Assembly (NCBI GenBank): GCA_025361665.1
Contig: JANYKF010000128.1
Coordinates: 1 to 8,238, forward strand
Length of the DNA stretch: 8,238 nt
Direction of reading: 5' to 3'
From: Clostridiaceae bacterium
Lineage (GTDB): Bacteria; Bacillota; Clostridia; DSM-8532
A program made the position numbers and the translations under genes. Numbering within the stretch: the stretch's first letter is position 1; every line of letters begins with the position of its first letter. The notes beneath the pieces are model-generated. The model was not told the origin of the DNA and searched no databases. It saw only the letters and a program-made list of their open reading frames with translations. Below, in pieces: positions 1 to 5,938 of the stretch.

Positions 1-510
1 TGCCGGGGCGGTGTAACCCGGCTGCTGGGGTGGTTGGGCACTGTATGCCTGCTGCCGTGCAGGCTGGGTGCCATACCCGGGCGGATACATGGCCTTTTCA
101 TGCTTTAGAACCACTTTGAACTTCCACCCGTACTGTTTTGCGGTTTCCTTGAACGTTTTCGTGATGGCTCCCAAATCCAGACTGTATTCGAATGCTTTTC
201 CATCAGGACCATATCCCACGCTTTTCACTTTTCTGAACAAGGTGGTGCCACTCTGGAACGATGATTCCGCATTGGCGTTGAACGAGATGCCTGAACCGGT
301 TTCTTTCGTGAGTTCCCAGAAGTACAAAGTACGTTCCGGTTCATTCAGAAAAGCGGATGCATGGTACTGGATTCGTTTGTTGCCGGTACCCCATGCCGCA
401 TCCAGAAATTCGGTCTGGATATCGATGTCGGAGCCGACGCCGACCTGGCAGGAGATGCCGATGGTGCGCAAGTGAGATGCAATGGCACTGATCATCGTAT
501 TTCGTTCCAT
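1..510 (-). CDS. Uncharacterised protein, C-terminus beyond left edge
   Basis: I do not recognise this family. The frame is open for 170 codons from ATG 510 to the window edge, so the gene is partial. The start is chosen because GGAGG (516-520) lies 5 nt upstream; a second ATG directly before it (511-513) is only 2 nt from GGAGG and less likely. Residues 1-138 look like a compact globular domain, with stretches such as DAAWGTGNKRIQY and LYFWELTKETGSG. After about residue 140 the sequence becomes rich in Pro, Gln, Gly, Tyr and Ala (MYPPGYGTQPARQQAYSAQP), a low-complexity linker that in other proteins often leads to a further domain; that domain would lie outside the window. No signal peptide or membrane segment is seen in the visible part. 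It starts 62 bp after the UroD-like gene on the same strand with no terminator between them, so co-transcription is possible. It is certainly coding in my judgement, but its function is unknown. Confidence 0.8.
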   Translation of the reverse strand, partial: MERNTMISAIASHLRTIGISCQVGVGSDIDIQTEFLDAAWGTGNKRIQYHASAFLNEPERTLYFWELTKETGSGISFNANAESSFQSGTTLFRKVKSVGYGPDGKAFEYSLDLGAITKTFKETAKQYGWKFKVVLKHEKAMYPPGYGTQPARQQAYSAQPPQQPGYTAPA

Positions 511-549
511 CATATCCTCCGTTCCGTACCGGACCCCAAGGAGTTGATC

Positions 550-563
550 GCCGCATATGCGGC
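550..563. repeat. 14-bp perfect palindrome between two minus-strand genes
   Basis: GCCGCATATGCGGC is a perfect palindrome in the 62-bp gap between the UroD-like gene and the partial gene at the left edge. It has no T-rich tail on the minus strand, so it is unlikely to be a terminator. It could be an operator or chance; nothing else supports a role. Confidence 0.3.
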
Positions 564-572
564 CGCCCCTTC

Positions 573-1652
573 TTAGGTTTTCCCCAGTTCCATTCCCTTG
601 TCGATGAAGTATCTGTACGTATCATAATCCACCGTGCGGGGAATGGAATGATCGCTGTGCAGCGTGTAGCCAAAACCTGCCTTGACAAATGGGATTTTTG
701 ATTCCAGTTCGAGGTCGATGATCGCGCGGTCGTTGCTGTAGAGTGTCCGCACATCGATGCCGCCCATGAAGGACAGGACGTCACCGTATTCTTTGTAGAG
801 CTTCAGCAGGTCCATGCCGGCCTTGATTTCGATGACCTGCAGGCAGTCGATGCCCGCTTCCAGCATGCCTGGCAACAAAGGTTCCACATAACCGCAGGAA
901 TGCATCACAACGGGCAGATTCAGGCTTTTGGCATACGCGATGGTGCGCTTGTGTCCCGGCTGGATGAGTTCCCCGTACATGTTGGGGGAGAAAAAAGGCT
1001 TGTGCTTGAAGCCCATGTCTTCATAATACCAGATGCCGTCCGGTTTGCCCTCTTCCGCGAAGAGGATTTCCTGCAGCTCCACGGTTACCCGGCTGAAGGT
1101 GTCCACCATGTCCGTTATCCATTCGGGTTCCAGCGCCATGCCGATGAGCATGTATTCGTGACCGCAGACCGGATGCATCAGCTCGAAGACATTCACGCCG
1201 CTCCAAAAGAAAAACTGGTTGTGTGCGGCGGCCTGCACTTTCGCTTTCCGGTACCCCGAAAAATCAATGCGTCTCCGATCGGCGGTAATGAGCGGCTTCA
1301 ATGCCTCCCAATCCTTTTGCTCCTTCACCGTGAAATCCACATGCTCCGGGGTGGAGTCGTGAAGCTTGTGACGACGGAGTATGGCCCCATTGCCATCCTT
1401 TGTGAGGATGGTTGATGCCGTTTCCTCAAGAACTTCCGGCACGTAATCCAGATCCGCGACCAGGTTGAAGGTCCAGCTGGTGGCCATGTCGAAGCCGAAA
1501 TGGATGCCAAAGTCCTCATCCGGCCGTATATGCCCCTTGCCGGACCATTCTTTGTGGGTATCGCCCCAGAAATGCTCATAGAGGCAAATGCGGTCTGCGG
1601 GTTTCCGCTGCAGCATGCGGGATGTGCGTTCAGTCCCTGTCATGGAAGACAT
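573..1652 (-). CDS. Uroporphyrinogen decarboxylase superfamily protein (methyltransferase-like, not HemE)
   Basis: The product is 359 aa, the usual length for this TIM-barrel superfamily. The ATG at 1652 is preceded by AAGGAGG (1661-1667) at 8 nt, which decides the start over an upstream in-frame ATG. The N-terminus lacks the RQAGR-type motif of true HemE. It has instead an HSCG motif at residues 251-254, resembling the zinc-binding H-x-C of MtaA/MtbA-type methylcobamide:coenzyme M methyltransferases and related proteins. Also visible are GGID (297-300) and a C-terminal LHSDHSIP (331-338), typical of the superfamily. The likely activity is methyl transfer to or from a corrinoid or thiol, but no corrinoid protein or partner methyltransferase is encoded here, so the substrate is unknown. 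A candidate extended -10 site lies upstream at 1699-1707 and a terminator-like hairpin further up, so it probably starts its own transcript, possibly shared with the gene at 510-1. Confidence 0.85.
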   Translation of the reverse strand: MSSMTGTERTSRMLQRKPADRICLYEHFWGDTHKEWSGKGHIRPDEDFGIHFGFDMATSWTFNLVADLDYVPEVLEETASTILTKDGNGAILRRHKLHDSTPEHVDFTVKEQKDWEALKPLITADRRRIDFSGYRKAKVQAAAHNQFFFWSGVNVFELMHPVCGHEYMLIGMALEPEWITDMVDTFSRVTVELQEILFAEEGKPDGIWYYEDMGFKHKPFFSPNMYGELIQPGHKRTIAYAKSLNLPVVMHSCGYVEPLLPGMLEAGIDCLQVIEIKAGMDLLKLYKEYGDVLSFMGGIDVRTLYSNDRAIIDLELESKIPFVKAGFGYTLHSDHSIPRTVDYDTYRYFIDKGMELGKT

Positions 1653-1698
1653 GTAGGATACCTCCTTGGCGTGGTGGAATGGATGAACCAACTTTTCC

Positions 1699-1707
1699 AT
1701 CATACCA
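1699..1707 (-). promoter_or_regulatory. Candidate extended -10 promoter for the UroD-like gene
   Basis: On the minus strand the sequence reads TGGTATGAT, matching the extended -10 pattern TGnTATnAT, about 50 bp upstream of the start at 1652. No convincing -35 box is seen 17 nt further up. An extended -10 can work without one, but the match is short and unconfirmed. Confidence 0.35.
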
Positions 1708-1750
1708 GAAAAGCCGGCAGGCAGAAATGAAAAATCTTGTGTGTTTCCGG

Positions 1751-1797
1751 AAAACAAACAGAATGAAACAAGGACAGCCCCATGAGGAACCGTCCTT
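1751..1797 (-). terminator. Hairpin with T-rich tail, probable Rho-independent terminator
   Basis: Positions 1770-1797 form a 12-bp stem with a TCAT tetraloop on the minus strand. The arms are AAGGACGGTTCC and GGGGCTGTCCTT, and all 12 pairs form if three G-T wobbles are allowed. Reading on the minus strand, the stem is followed by a T-rich stretch (GTTTCATTCTGTTTGTTTT), as expected for a terminator of the transcript carrying the nitroreductase. It lies between that gene and the candidate promoter of the next gene. The tail is interrupted by other bases, so strength is uncertain. Hairpins containing GGACGGTTC are, from memory, frequent in Firmicutes intergenic DNA. Confidence 0.5.
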
Positions 1798-1897
1798 GCA
1801 TGAGGTGTGGCATGCGAAAATGCAAAACAGGATTGGCATTCATATGCGCTTCGCTAAGTTGGCATGGTGTTTCCATGGATGTTGAGGGTCTGCCGGA

Positions 1898-2063
1898 TTA
1901 TTTCCTGCGTTTCAGCATCAGCCCCGCAAGGGAAAAGACACCGCCCAGTCCCATTACCAGGTTCAGCGGCAAGCCGCCTGTCCTTCGTACGGCAGAATCT
2001 TGCACCGTCCATGAGGACGACGCTGCTGTCAAGAGTGCGCGCTTGCTGGCATCCCATTGTGAA
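1898..2063 (-). pseudogene. Possible remnant of an LPXTG-type surface protein C-terminus
   Basis: A minus-strand frame ends at 1898-1900 in a tail that reads VRRTGG, LPLNLVMGLGGVFSLAGL, MLKRRK, stop. This has the layout of a sortase sorting signal: a TG-containing motif, about 20 hydrophobic residues, then a short basic end. The motif is VRRTG rather than LPXTG. There is no ATG start or ribosome binding site of its own; the frame opens inside the 3' end of the nitroreductase gene with only a TTG. The best reading is a decayed tail of a lost surface-protein gene, but with about 55 residues outside the neighbour, chance cannot be excluded. The rest of the 1653-2063 gap holds only the hairpin at 1770-1797 and the candidate promoter. 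Confidence 0.25.
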
Positions 2064-2600
2064 TCAATCGTCCGTTGTATTTCCGAAAGTCCCGTAAGAC
2101 ACAAAGTTCTTCAGAGGCAAGCGTTCTTCCTTGTGCCGATCCACCGGTTTTGCAGGATCTGCCGCATAGCCGATGGCCAGGATGTTGACGGGCTCGATAT
2201 GGTCAGGCAAATTGAATTCCGTTTTGATGACGGCCGGATCAAAATGGCAGATCCAGACAGAACCGAGACCCAGTTCCGTCGCCTGAAGCATCATGTGCGT
2301 GGTTGCAATGCTTGCGTCGATGTCGGCAATATCCTTGCGGTCGTAAGAACGCTTCCAGGATGCCTTATGGTCGGCACATACCAGTATGACAAGAGGTGCA
2401 TGAAACGTATTGGCAGCCTTTTTCAGCCGGGCCATCCCCTCTTCGTCCCTGATGATGACAAATCGCTGCGACTGCCGATTGGCTCCTGTGGGGGCCACTC
2501 GTCCGGCTTCCAGAATTTGCAGCAGCGCTTCCTTTTCTACGGGCCGATTTAAATAACTTCTTACAGATTCCCTTGATTTTGCCAATTTCATAAAATCCAT
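2064..2600 (-). CDS. Nitroreductase-family FMN oxidoreductase
   Basis: The product is 178 aa, a normal length for short nitroreductase-fold flavoproteins, which act as dimers with FMN and reduce nitro compounds, quinones or flavins using NAD(P)H. Visible family features are the N-terminal SRESVRSY (residues 9-16, phosphate-binding arginines), APTGANRQSQRF (36-47), the ELGLGSVWI segment (109-117), and a C-terminal GYAADPAKP followed by RHKEER (144-160). The start at 2600 is chosen because GGAGG (2611-2607) lies 9 nt upstream; an upstream in-frame ATG at 2618 overlaps that ribosome binding site. A TATAAT box is present 39 bp upstream of the start. The physiological substrate cannot be read from sequence. 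The multi-hairpin element and a set of direct repeats separate it from the LUD gene, so it probably has its own promoter. Confidence 0.9.
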   Translation of the reverse strand: MDFMKLAKSRESVRSYLNRPVEKEALLQILEAGRVAPTGANRQSQRFVIIRDEEGMARLKKAANTFHAPLVILVCADHKASWKRSYDRKDIADIDASIATTHMMLQATELGLGSVWICHFDPAVIKTEFNLPDHIEPVNILAIGYAADPAKPVDRHKEERLPLKNFVSYGTFGNTTDD

Positions 2601-2638
2601 ACGGAAATACCTCCACACAATGTTGTTGATGTAGTTAC

Positions 2639-2644
2639 ATTATA
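2639..2644 (-). promoter_or_regulatory. -10 box upstream of the nitroreductase gene
   Basis: A perfect TATAAT is present on the minus strand about 39 bp before the start codon at 2600. The hexamer 17 nt upstream (GGTTAT) is a poor -35 match, so the promoter may depend on an activator or on the repeats at 2689-2741. Confidence 0.45.
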
Positions 2645-2688
2645 CCCAAACCCAGTGCGGAATAACCTGACCGATTATGTCTATCACG

Positions 2689-2741
2689 AGTCAGATTCAT
2701 TTTATCGAGTCAGATTCCCAGTGATGTGTCAGATTCATTTT
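2689..2741. repeat. Three short direct repeats, resembling a transposon end
   Basis: AGTCAGATTCATTTT (2689-2703), AGTCAGATTC (2708-2717) and GTCAGATTCATTTT (2728-2741) are direct repeats spaced about 20 bp apart. Multiple short repeats close to a terminus are a known feature of IS21-family elements, so this may be a solitary end left by a lost insertion sequence. No transposase fragment is nearby. Alternatively they are operator sites just upstream of the nitroreductase promoter. The repeats are plain to see; the interpretation is inference. Confidence 0.35.
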
Positions 2742-2776
2742 GACGGGGAAGATTCTTTTTCACGCATCCTAATGAT

Positions 2777-2978
2777 GATTCTGGTGTAAAAAGTCGATTT
2801 TCGACTTTTTCATGCAAGTTGTGTTTTGCAACCTGCATGCATCCGGCGGCAAATGCCGCCGGATGGCACCAAATCACGTGATTTGGTGTGGTGAAGGCAC
2901 AAAATGTGCCTTCACCATGGAGGATGTCAGAGACATCCTCCATGGAAACTCACAAAAGTGAGTTTCCACACCAGAATC
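2777..2978 (-). repeat. Multi-hairpin intergenic element, full copy 1 (reverse orientation)
   Basis: This is a 202-bp element bounded by an 11-bp inverted repeat: GATTCTGGTGT (2777-2787) and ACACCAGAATC (2968-2978). Between these lie seven hairpins, named A-G in the direction of transcription (minus strand): A 2967-2944, B 2943-2917, C 2916-2890, D 2888-2867, E 2865-2840, F 2838-2812, G 2810-2788. Neighbouring hairpins touch or are 1 nt apart. Stems are 10-12 bp and loops 2-4 nt, except F, whose apical loop is 7 nt. Stem words are A GGAAACTCAC, B ATGGAGGATGTC, C GGTGAAGGCACA, D CACCAAATCA, E CATCCGGCGGCA, F ATGCAGGTTG and G AAAAAGTCGA. ATGAT occurs directly on both sides (2772-2776, 2979-2983), a possible target duplication. 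The element begins 21 bp after the LUD stop codon, in the same orientation to that gene as copy 2 has to rhaB. It may end or protect the LUD transcript. I know of no named family with this structure. Confidence 0.92.
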
Positions 2979-2999
2979 ATGATTTGGAAGGCCGACAGG

Positions 3000-3641
3000 T
3001 TAGAACCCCAAATCTTTCCTTACCAGGAGGACAAGTATGGATTCAGCCGGAATTGCCCGGTGCAGGATCGTGGTGATGTTGCAGATGCGGTTGGTGGATG
3101 CGCAGTTCATGCAGCGACCGGTTGCCGTGCAGGGGTTTCCGGTGTTGAACCGCAGATTGTTCATCACGGCGGCTCTGTTCTGTGCCAGGCTCAGGGCGGC
3201 GGCGAGATCCAGGGCGATTTTGTTGATACCGGCCACGACGATCCTCTTTTTCGGACCGAACGTCATGCCGCCGCAACGGTTTCCGCCACCATCGATCAGG
3301 ACAAGTTCACCGGTCTGGCTGATGGCATTGCAGGAACTGACGAACACATCCGCGCTGAGTGCCTGGATTTCCCTTTCCCGCTTGGTTTCCGGGGAGATTC
3401 CCTTTTCATATCTGTCAATGAAATGCGGATAAGCATCTCTGTGAAATGCCCCGAAGAATCCGATCTGGTCAAGTGTCCGGGAACCGCCGACCCCAATGGA
3501 CGCTTCCCTCGGAATGATGTCCGCCAAGTATTGCAAGGCATCCTGGCACGTATCCATACAAGCTGCCTCGTAGTTTTTCTTTTTGAGGGACGCCATTGTG
3601 TTTTCCAGCAGAATGCTATCAAGCAGTAGTTTCTCCTTCAT
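3000..3641 (-). CDS. LUD-domain protein (LutC/YkgG-related)
   Basis: The 213-aa product matches the LUD-domain (DUF162) family, whose best-studied members (LutB/LutC) take part in lactate oxidation; stand-alone members in anaerobes are mostly uncharacterised. Family features are GVGGSRTLDQIG (residues 50-61) and SCNAISQTGELVLIDGGGNR (103-122). A C-terminal cysteine group follows (C171, C177, C180, C187, in the segment CTATGRCMNCASTNRIC), which could bind a metal or an iron-sulfur cluster. The start at 3641 has AAGGCGG (one mismatch from the ideal) 8 nt upstream. The gene follows the DsrE gene on the same strand after 102 bp, so they may be co-transcribed. The multi-hairpin element begins 21 bp after its stop codon. 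Confidence 0.88.
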   Translation of the reverse strand: MKEKLLLDSILLENTMASLKKKNYEAACMDTCQDALQYLADIIPREASIGVGGSRTLDQIGFFGAFHRDAYPHFIDRYEKGISPETKREREIQALSADVFVSSCNAISQTGELVLIDGGGNRCGGMTFGPKKRIVVAGINKIALDLAAALSLAQNRAAVMNNLRFNTGNPCTATGRCMNCASTNRICNITTILHRAIPAESILVLLVRKDLGF

Positions 3642-3670
3642 GAAATGTTCCGCCTTTCCGAAGCAGCGTC

Positions 3671-3738
3671 AGCTGCAGTCCGTGTATACAGAGTCTGCAG
3701 CAGCCGATGTATCACGTACAAAGGATAAGCTGCAGTCC
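3671..3738. repeat. Pair of 11-bp direct repeats between the DsrE and LUD genes
   Basis: AGCTGCAGTCC occurs at 3671-3681 and again at 3728-3738 in the 102-bp gap. An inverted repeat GCTGCAG / CTGCAGC (3672-3678 and 3695-3701) overlaps the first copy. These could be regulator sites or a product of local duplication; no further support is visible. Confidence 0.35.
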
Positions 3739-3743
3739 ATGGG

Positions 3744-4088
3744 TCATATGGTGAGTATTTTCACGCCATCCTTCAGGGCCTCGGTAAGGCTGAGTCCCCA
3801 GCCTTTGACCTCAATGCCCAATTCCCGCAGTTTGTCGGAAACGCCCAGTTGGTCGGCACAGGCAACGCAGGCGGAAACCTTCACGCCGACATGCATGGCT
3901 TGCCGTAGTTTCTCCTGGATCATTTCATTGTCGGCAACAAGTTTTTGCGTTGATCCCCAGACGATGAGGGTGAGGTCTTCCCACCAATTGTTGATTTTGG
4001 CGTTGATGGCATACATCAGAACCATTTTTTCGGAAGTGATTGGGTCGGCATTCGTCCATAATATATAGAGTTTGTTCAAATTGTCCAT
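3744..4088 (-). CDS. DsrE-family protein
   Basis: The 114-aa product has the length and fold signature of the DsrE/DsrF-like family, small proteins linked to sulfur transfer or protein-level sulfur trafficking. It begins MDNLNKLYILWTNADPITSE and carries a conserved-looking pair of cysteines in VSACVACADQLGV (C74 and C77), which may be the sulfur-carrying site. It is soluble, with no signal peptide. The start at 4088 is chosen because AGGGGG lies 10 nt upstream; an in-frame upstream ATG at 4148 would add 20 residues unlike the family. It is the first gene of the minus-strand run and is divergent from rhaB. Its neighbours suggest a redox or sulfur context, but a specific pathway cannot be named. 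Confidence 0.88.
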   Translation of the reverse strand: MDNLNKLYILWTNADPITSEKMVLMYAINAKINNWWEDLTLIVWGSTQKLVADNEMIQEKLRQAMHVGVKVSACVACADQLGVSDKLRELGIEVKGWGLSLTEALKDGVKILTI

Positions 4089-4150
4089 GTCGTTTCTTCC
4101 CCCTTCATGAAGATCGTGTTTGAAATGTTGCCATGCAAATGGAAGCATGC

Positions 4151-4177
4151 ATGATACTGACTATGTTTCCGTATCAT
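4151..4177. promoter_or_regulatory. Inverted repeat upstream of the DsrE gene, possible operator/promoter
   Basis: ATGATAC (4151-4157) and GTATCAT (4171-4177) form a 7-bp inverted repeat around a 13-nt centre. On the minus strand one arm includes TATGAT, a possible -10 box for the DsrE gene, though no good -35 hexamer is seen. An operator overlapping the promoter is conceivable. Confidence 0.25.
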
Positions 4178-4272
4178 ATCATGAATATCTGATTTGAGAC
4201 GAAAAGAAAACAACAGGATGATGTCATAGCCAACCAGCCATGGAAAATGGAAGGTGAATTGGAATTTCCTCA

Positions 4273-4323
4273 TGCCATGAAGTATCCCCTGCCATGAAAT
4301 ATCCCCTGCCATGAAATATCTCC
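4273..4323. repeat. Three tandem 17-bp repeats in the divergent intergenic region
   Basis: The unit TGCCATGAAATATCCCC occurs three times head to tail at 4273-4289, 4290-4306 and 4307-4323, with one substitution each in the first and third units. A fourth unit begins and stops after a few bases. It lies in the 366-bp gap between the divergent DsrE and rhaB genes (4089-4454), which otherwise holds only the inverted repeat at 4151-4177. A 17-bp period is not a multiple of the DNA helical turn. It could be a cluster of regulator sites or a slippage product. I see no clear rhaB promoter in this gap. Confidence 0.8.
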
Positions 4324-4454
4324 ATGCCAAATGAGCAAACCTGTTGTACACTGTTATATGGATACCGGTTTTTTCCTTGCTATTGTGCGGCAATGGCTGC
4401 CTGTGCATGCCAGGGTCCATGAATCCGCCAAATCGAACTGATTGGGAGGTAGTC

Positions 4455-5927
4455 ATGAAATTGCTCGCTTATGACTTTGGTGCCAGCAGCGGACGCGCCG
4501 TACTGGGCCGCTACAATGGAAACATCCTGGAAACCGAGGTGCTCTGGCGGTTTTCCAACGATCCAGTACAGATGGGCGATACCTTGCACTGGGACACCCT
4601 GCGCCTGCTGCATGAAACGAAGCAGGGTCTGTATGCCGCGCAGCGCGCGGGTCATGCGGACCTGTCCGGAATCGGCATCGACACGTGGGGTGTCGATTTC
4701 GGCTTGCTGGACAAAAGGGGCGCCCTGTTGGGAAATCCGGTCCATTACCGCGACATGCGTACCCTGGGGAAAATGGCGAAGGCGATCTCCATTGCAACCA
4801 AAGAGGCCATTTACGCGCAGACCGGCATCCAGTTCATGGAGATCAATACGCTTTATCATCTCATGGCGTTGGCGGAATCGTGGCCGGAACTGCTGGAGCA
4901 GGCGGAAGCCCTGCTCTTCACGCCGGATTTGATGGGGTACTTCCTCACCGGGGAAAAAGTATGCGAACGGACCATCGCGTCCACCTCGCAAATGCTGAAT
5001 CCTGTTACCGGGGATTGGGCGTTTGAACTATTGAAGTCACTCGGCGTGCCGACGCACATGCTGTTGAAAGTGACGGAACCCTTGCGGAAAAACGGCATCC
5101 TGACACCTCAGGTTCAATCGGAACTTGGCATCGGACCGATTCCCGTCTTGTCAGTCGGCGGGCATGACACGGCCTCCGCAGTAGTGGCCGTCCCGGCTCA
5201 GGGAAAGGATTTCGCGTACCTTTCCAGTGGAACCTGGTCTCTGATGGGCGTGGAACTGCCGGCACCCATCCTGTCCGATGCCGCTTTCCGCATGAACGTG
5301 ACAAACGAAGGGGGCGTGAATCGCACCACACGCCTGCTGAAGAACATCATGGGTCTTTGGATCCTGCAGGAATGCAAACGTGAATGGGACCGCAAGGGCG
5401 AAGTCATTTCATTCGATGATTTGGCGGCTGTCGCGGAAAAGGAACCGGCTTTCCGCAGCCTAATCGACCCCGATGCCCCTGAATTCGGAAAGCCCGGACA
5501 CATGACCGATAAAATCCGCGACTTCTGCACCCGTACAGGTCAGCAGGTTCCGGAGACGAAAGGTTCCGTGGCCCGCTGCATCCTCGAAAGCCTGGCCATG
5601 AAATACCGCAAGACGTTCGGGGAGCTGGAAACGCTTACGGGAAAACGTATTCCCGTACTGCATGTCGTTGGCGGAGGGTCCCGCGATACCCTGCTGAACC
5701 GGTTCACGGCAGACGCCCTCAACCGCCCGGTCCTGGCCGGACCTTCCGAAGCCACGGCCTTGGGAAACCTGGCCGGGCAATTGGTGGCCCTGGGCGAGTT
5801 GTCCGGACTGCAGGAGGCCCGCGCCCTCATTCGCCGCACGGTCGAACCGGTGACCGTGCTGCCGGAGAATTCCTCAGTCTGGGATGAAGGGTATTCCATG
5901 TTTGAAGCCATATTGGAAAAGGCATGA
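4455..5927 (+). CDS. rhaB: Rhamnulokinase
   Basis: This 490-aa enzyme of the FGGY sugar-kinase family phosphorylates L-rhamnulose with ATP to L-rhamnulose 1-phosphate, a cytoplasmic step of L-rhamnose use. The N-terminal FGGY domain has DFGASSGR (residues 7-14, phosphate binding) and GIDTWGVDFGLLD (74-86). The C-terminal domain has GGHDTASAV (235-243, with the probable catalytic Asp238), SSGTWSL (257-263), GGGSRD (406-411, ATP binding) and LAGPSEATALGN (427-438). Length and motifs fit RhaB better than fuculokinase, but a related deoxy-ketose is not excluded. GGGAGG lies 5 nt before the ATG at 4455; an in-frame extension to 4344 is hydrophobic, unlike the family, and rejected. No rhaA, rhaD or rhamnose regulator is in the window. 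The stop is 11 bp before multi-hairpin copy 2. Confidence 0.93.
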   Translation: MKLLAYDFGASSGRAVLGRYNGNILETEVLWRFSNDPVQMGDTLHWDTLRLLHETKQGLYAAQRAGHADLSGIGIDTWGVDFGLLDKRGALLGNPVHYRDMRTLGKMAKAISIATKEAIYAQTGIQFMEINTLYHLMALAESWPELLEQAEALLFTPDLMGYFLTGEKVCERTIASTSQMLNPVTGDWAFELLKSLGVPTHMLLKVTEPLRKNGILTPQVQSELGIGPIPVLSVGGHDTASAVVAVPAQGKDFAYLSSGTWSLMGVELPAPILSDAAFRMNVTNEGGVNRTTRLLKNIMGLWILQECKREWDRKGEVISFDDLAAVAEKEPAFRSLIDPDAPEFGKPGHMTDKIRDFCTRTGQQVPETKGSVARCILESLAMKYRKTFGELETLTGKRIPVLHVVGGGSRDTLLNRFTADALNRPVLAGPSEATALGNLAGQLVALGELSGLQEARALIRRTVEPVTVLPENSSVWDEGYSMFEAILEKA

Positions 5928-5938
5928 AAAGGAAATGT

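Noticed and set aside
900..1415. 171-codon plus-strand frame
   Set aside because: It lies antisense inside the UroD-like gene and shows no recognisable motif or convincing ribosome binding site.
1782..2552. 256-codon plus-strand frame
   Set aside because: It is a shadow opposite the nitroreductase gene, which has a ribosome binding site, FMN-binding motifs and family length. The plus frame resembles no protein family.
2777..2978. CRISPR array or simple tandem repeat
   Set aside because: The seven hairpins have different sequences and no spacers separate identical repeats, so this is neither a CRISPR array nor a tandem repeat.
4344..4454. 37-residue hydrophobic N-terminal extension of RhaB, like a signal peptide
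   Set aside because: Rhamnulokinase is cytoplasmic and its first motif starts at the Met at 4455, which has GGGAGG 5 nt upstream; the extension has no good ribosome binding site.
4330..4454. rhaB promoter and a catabolite-repression site
   Set aside because: Partial matches such as TTGTAC and TTATAT are not at usable spacing, and no cre-like palindrome is seen, so none is reported as a feature.
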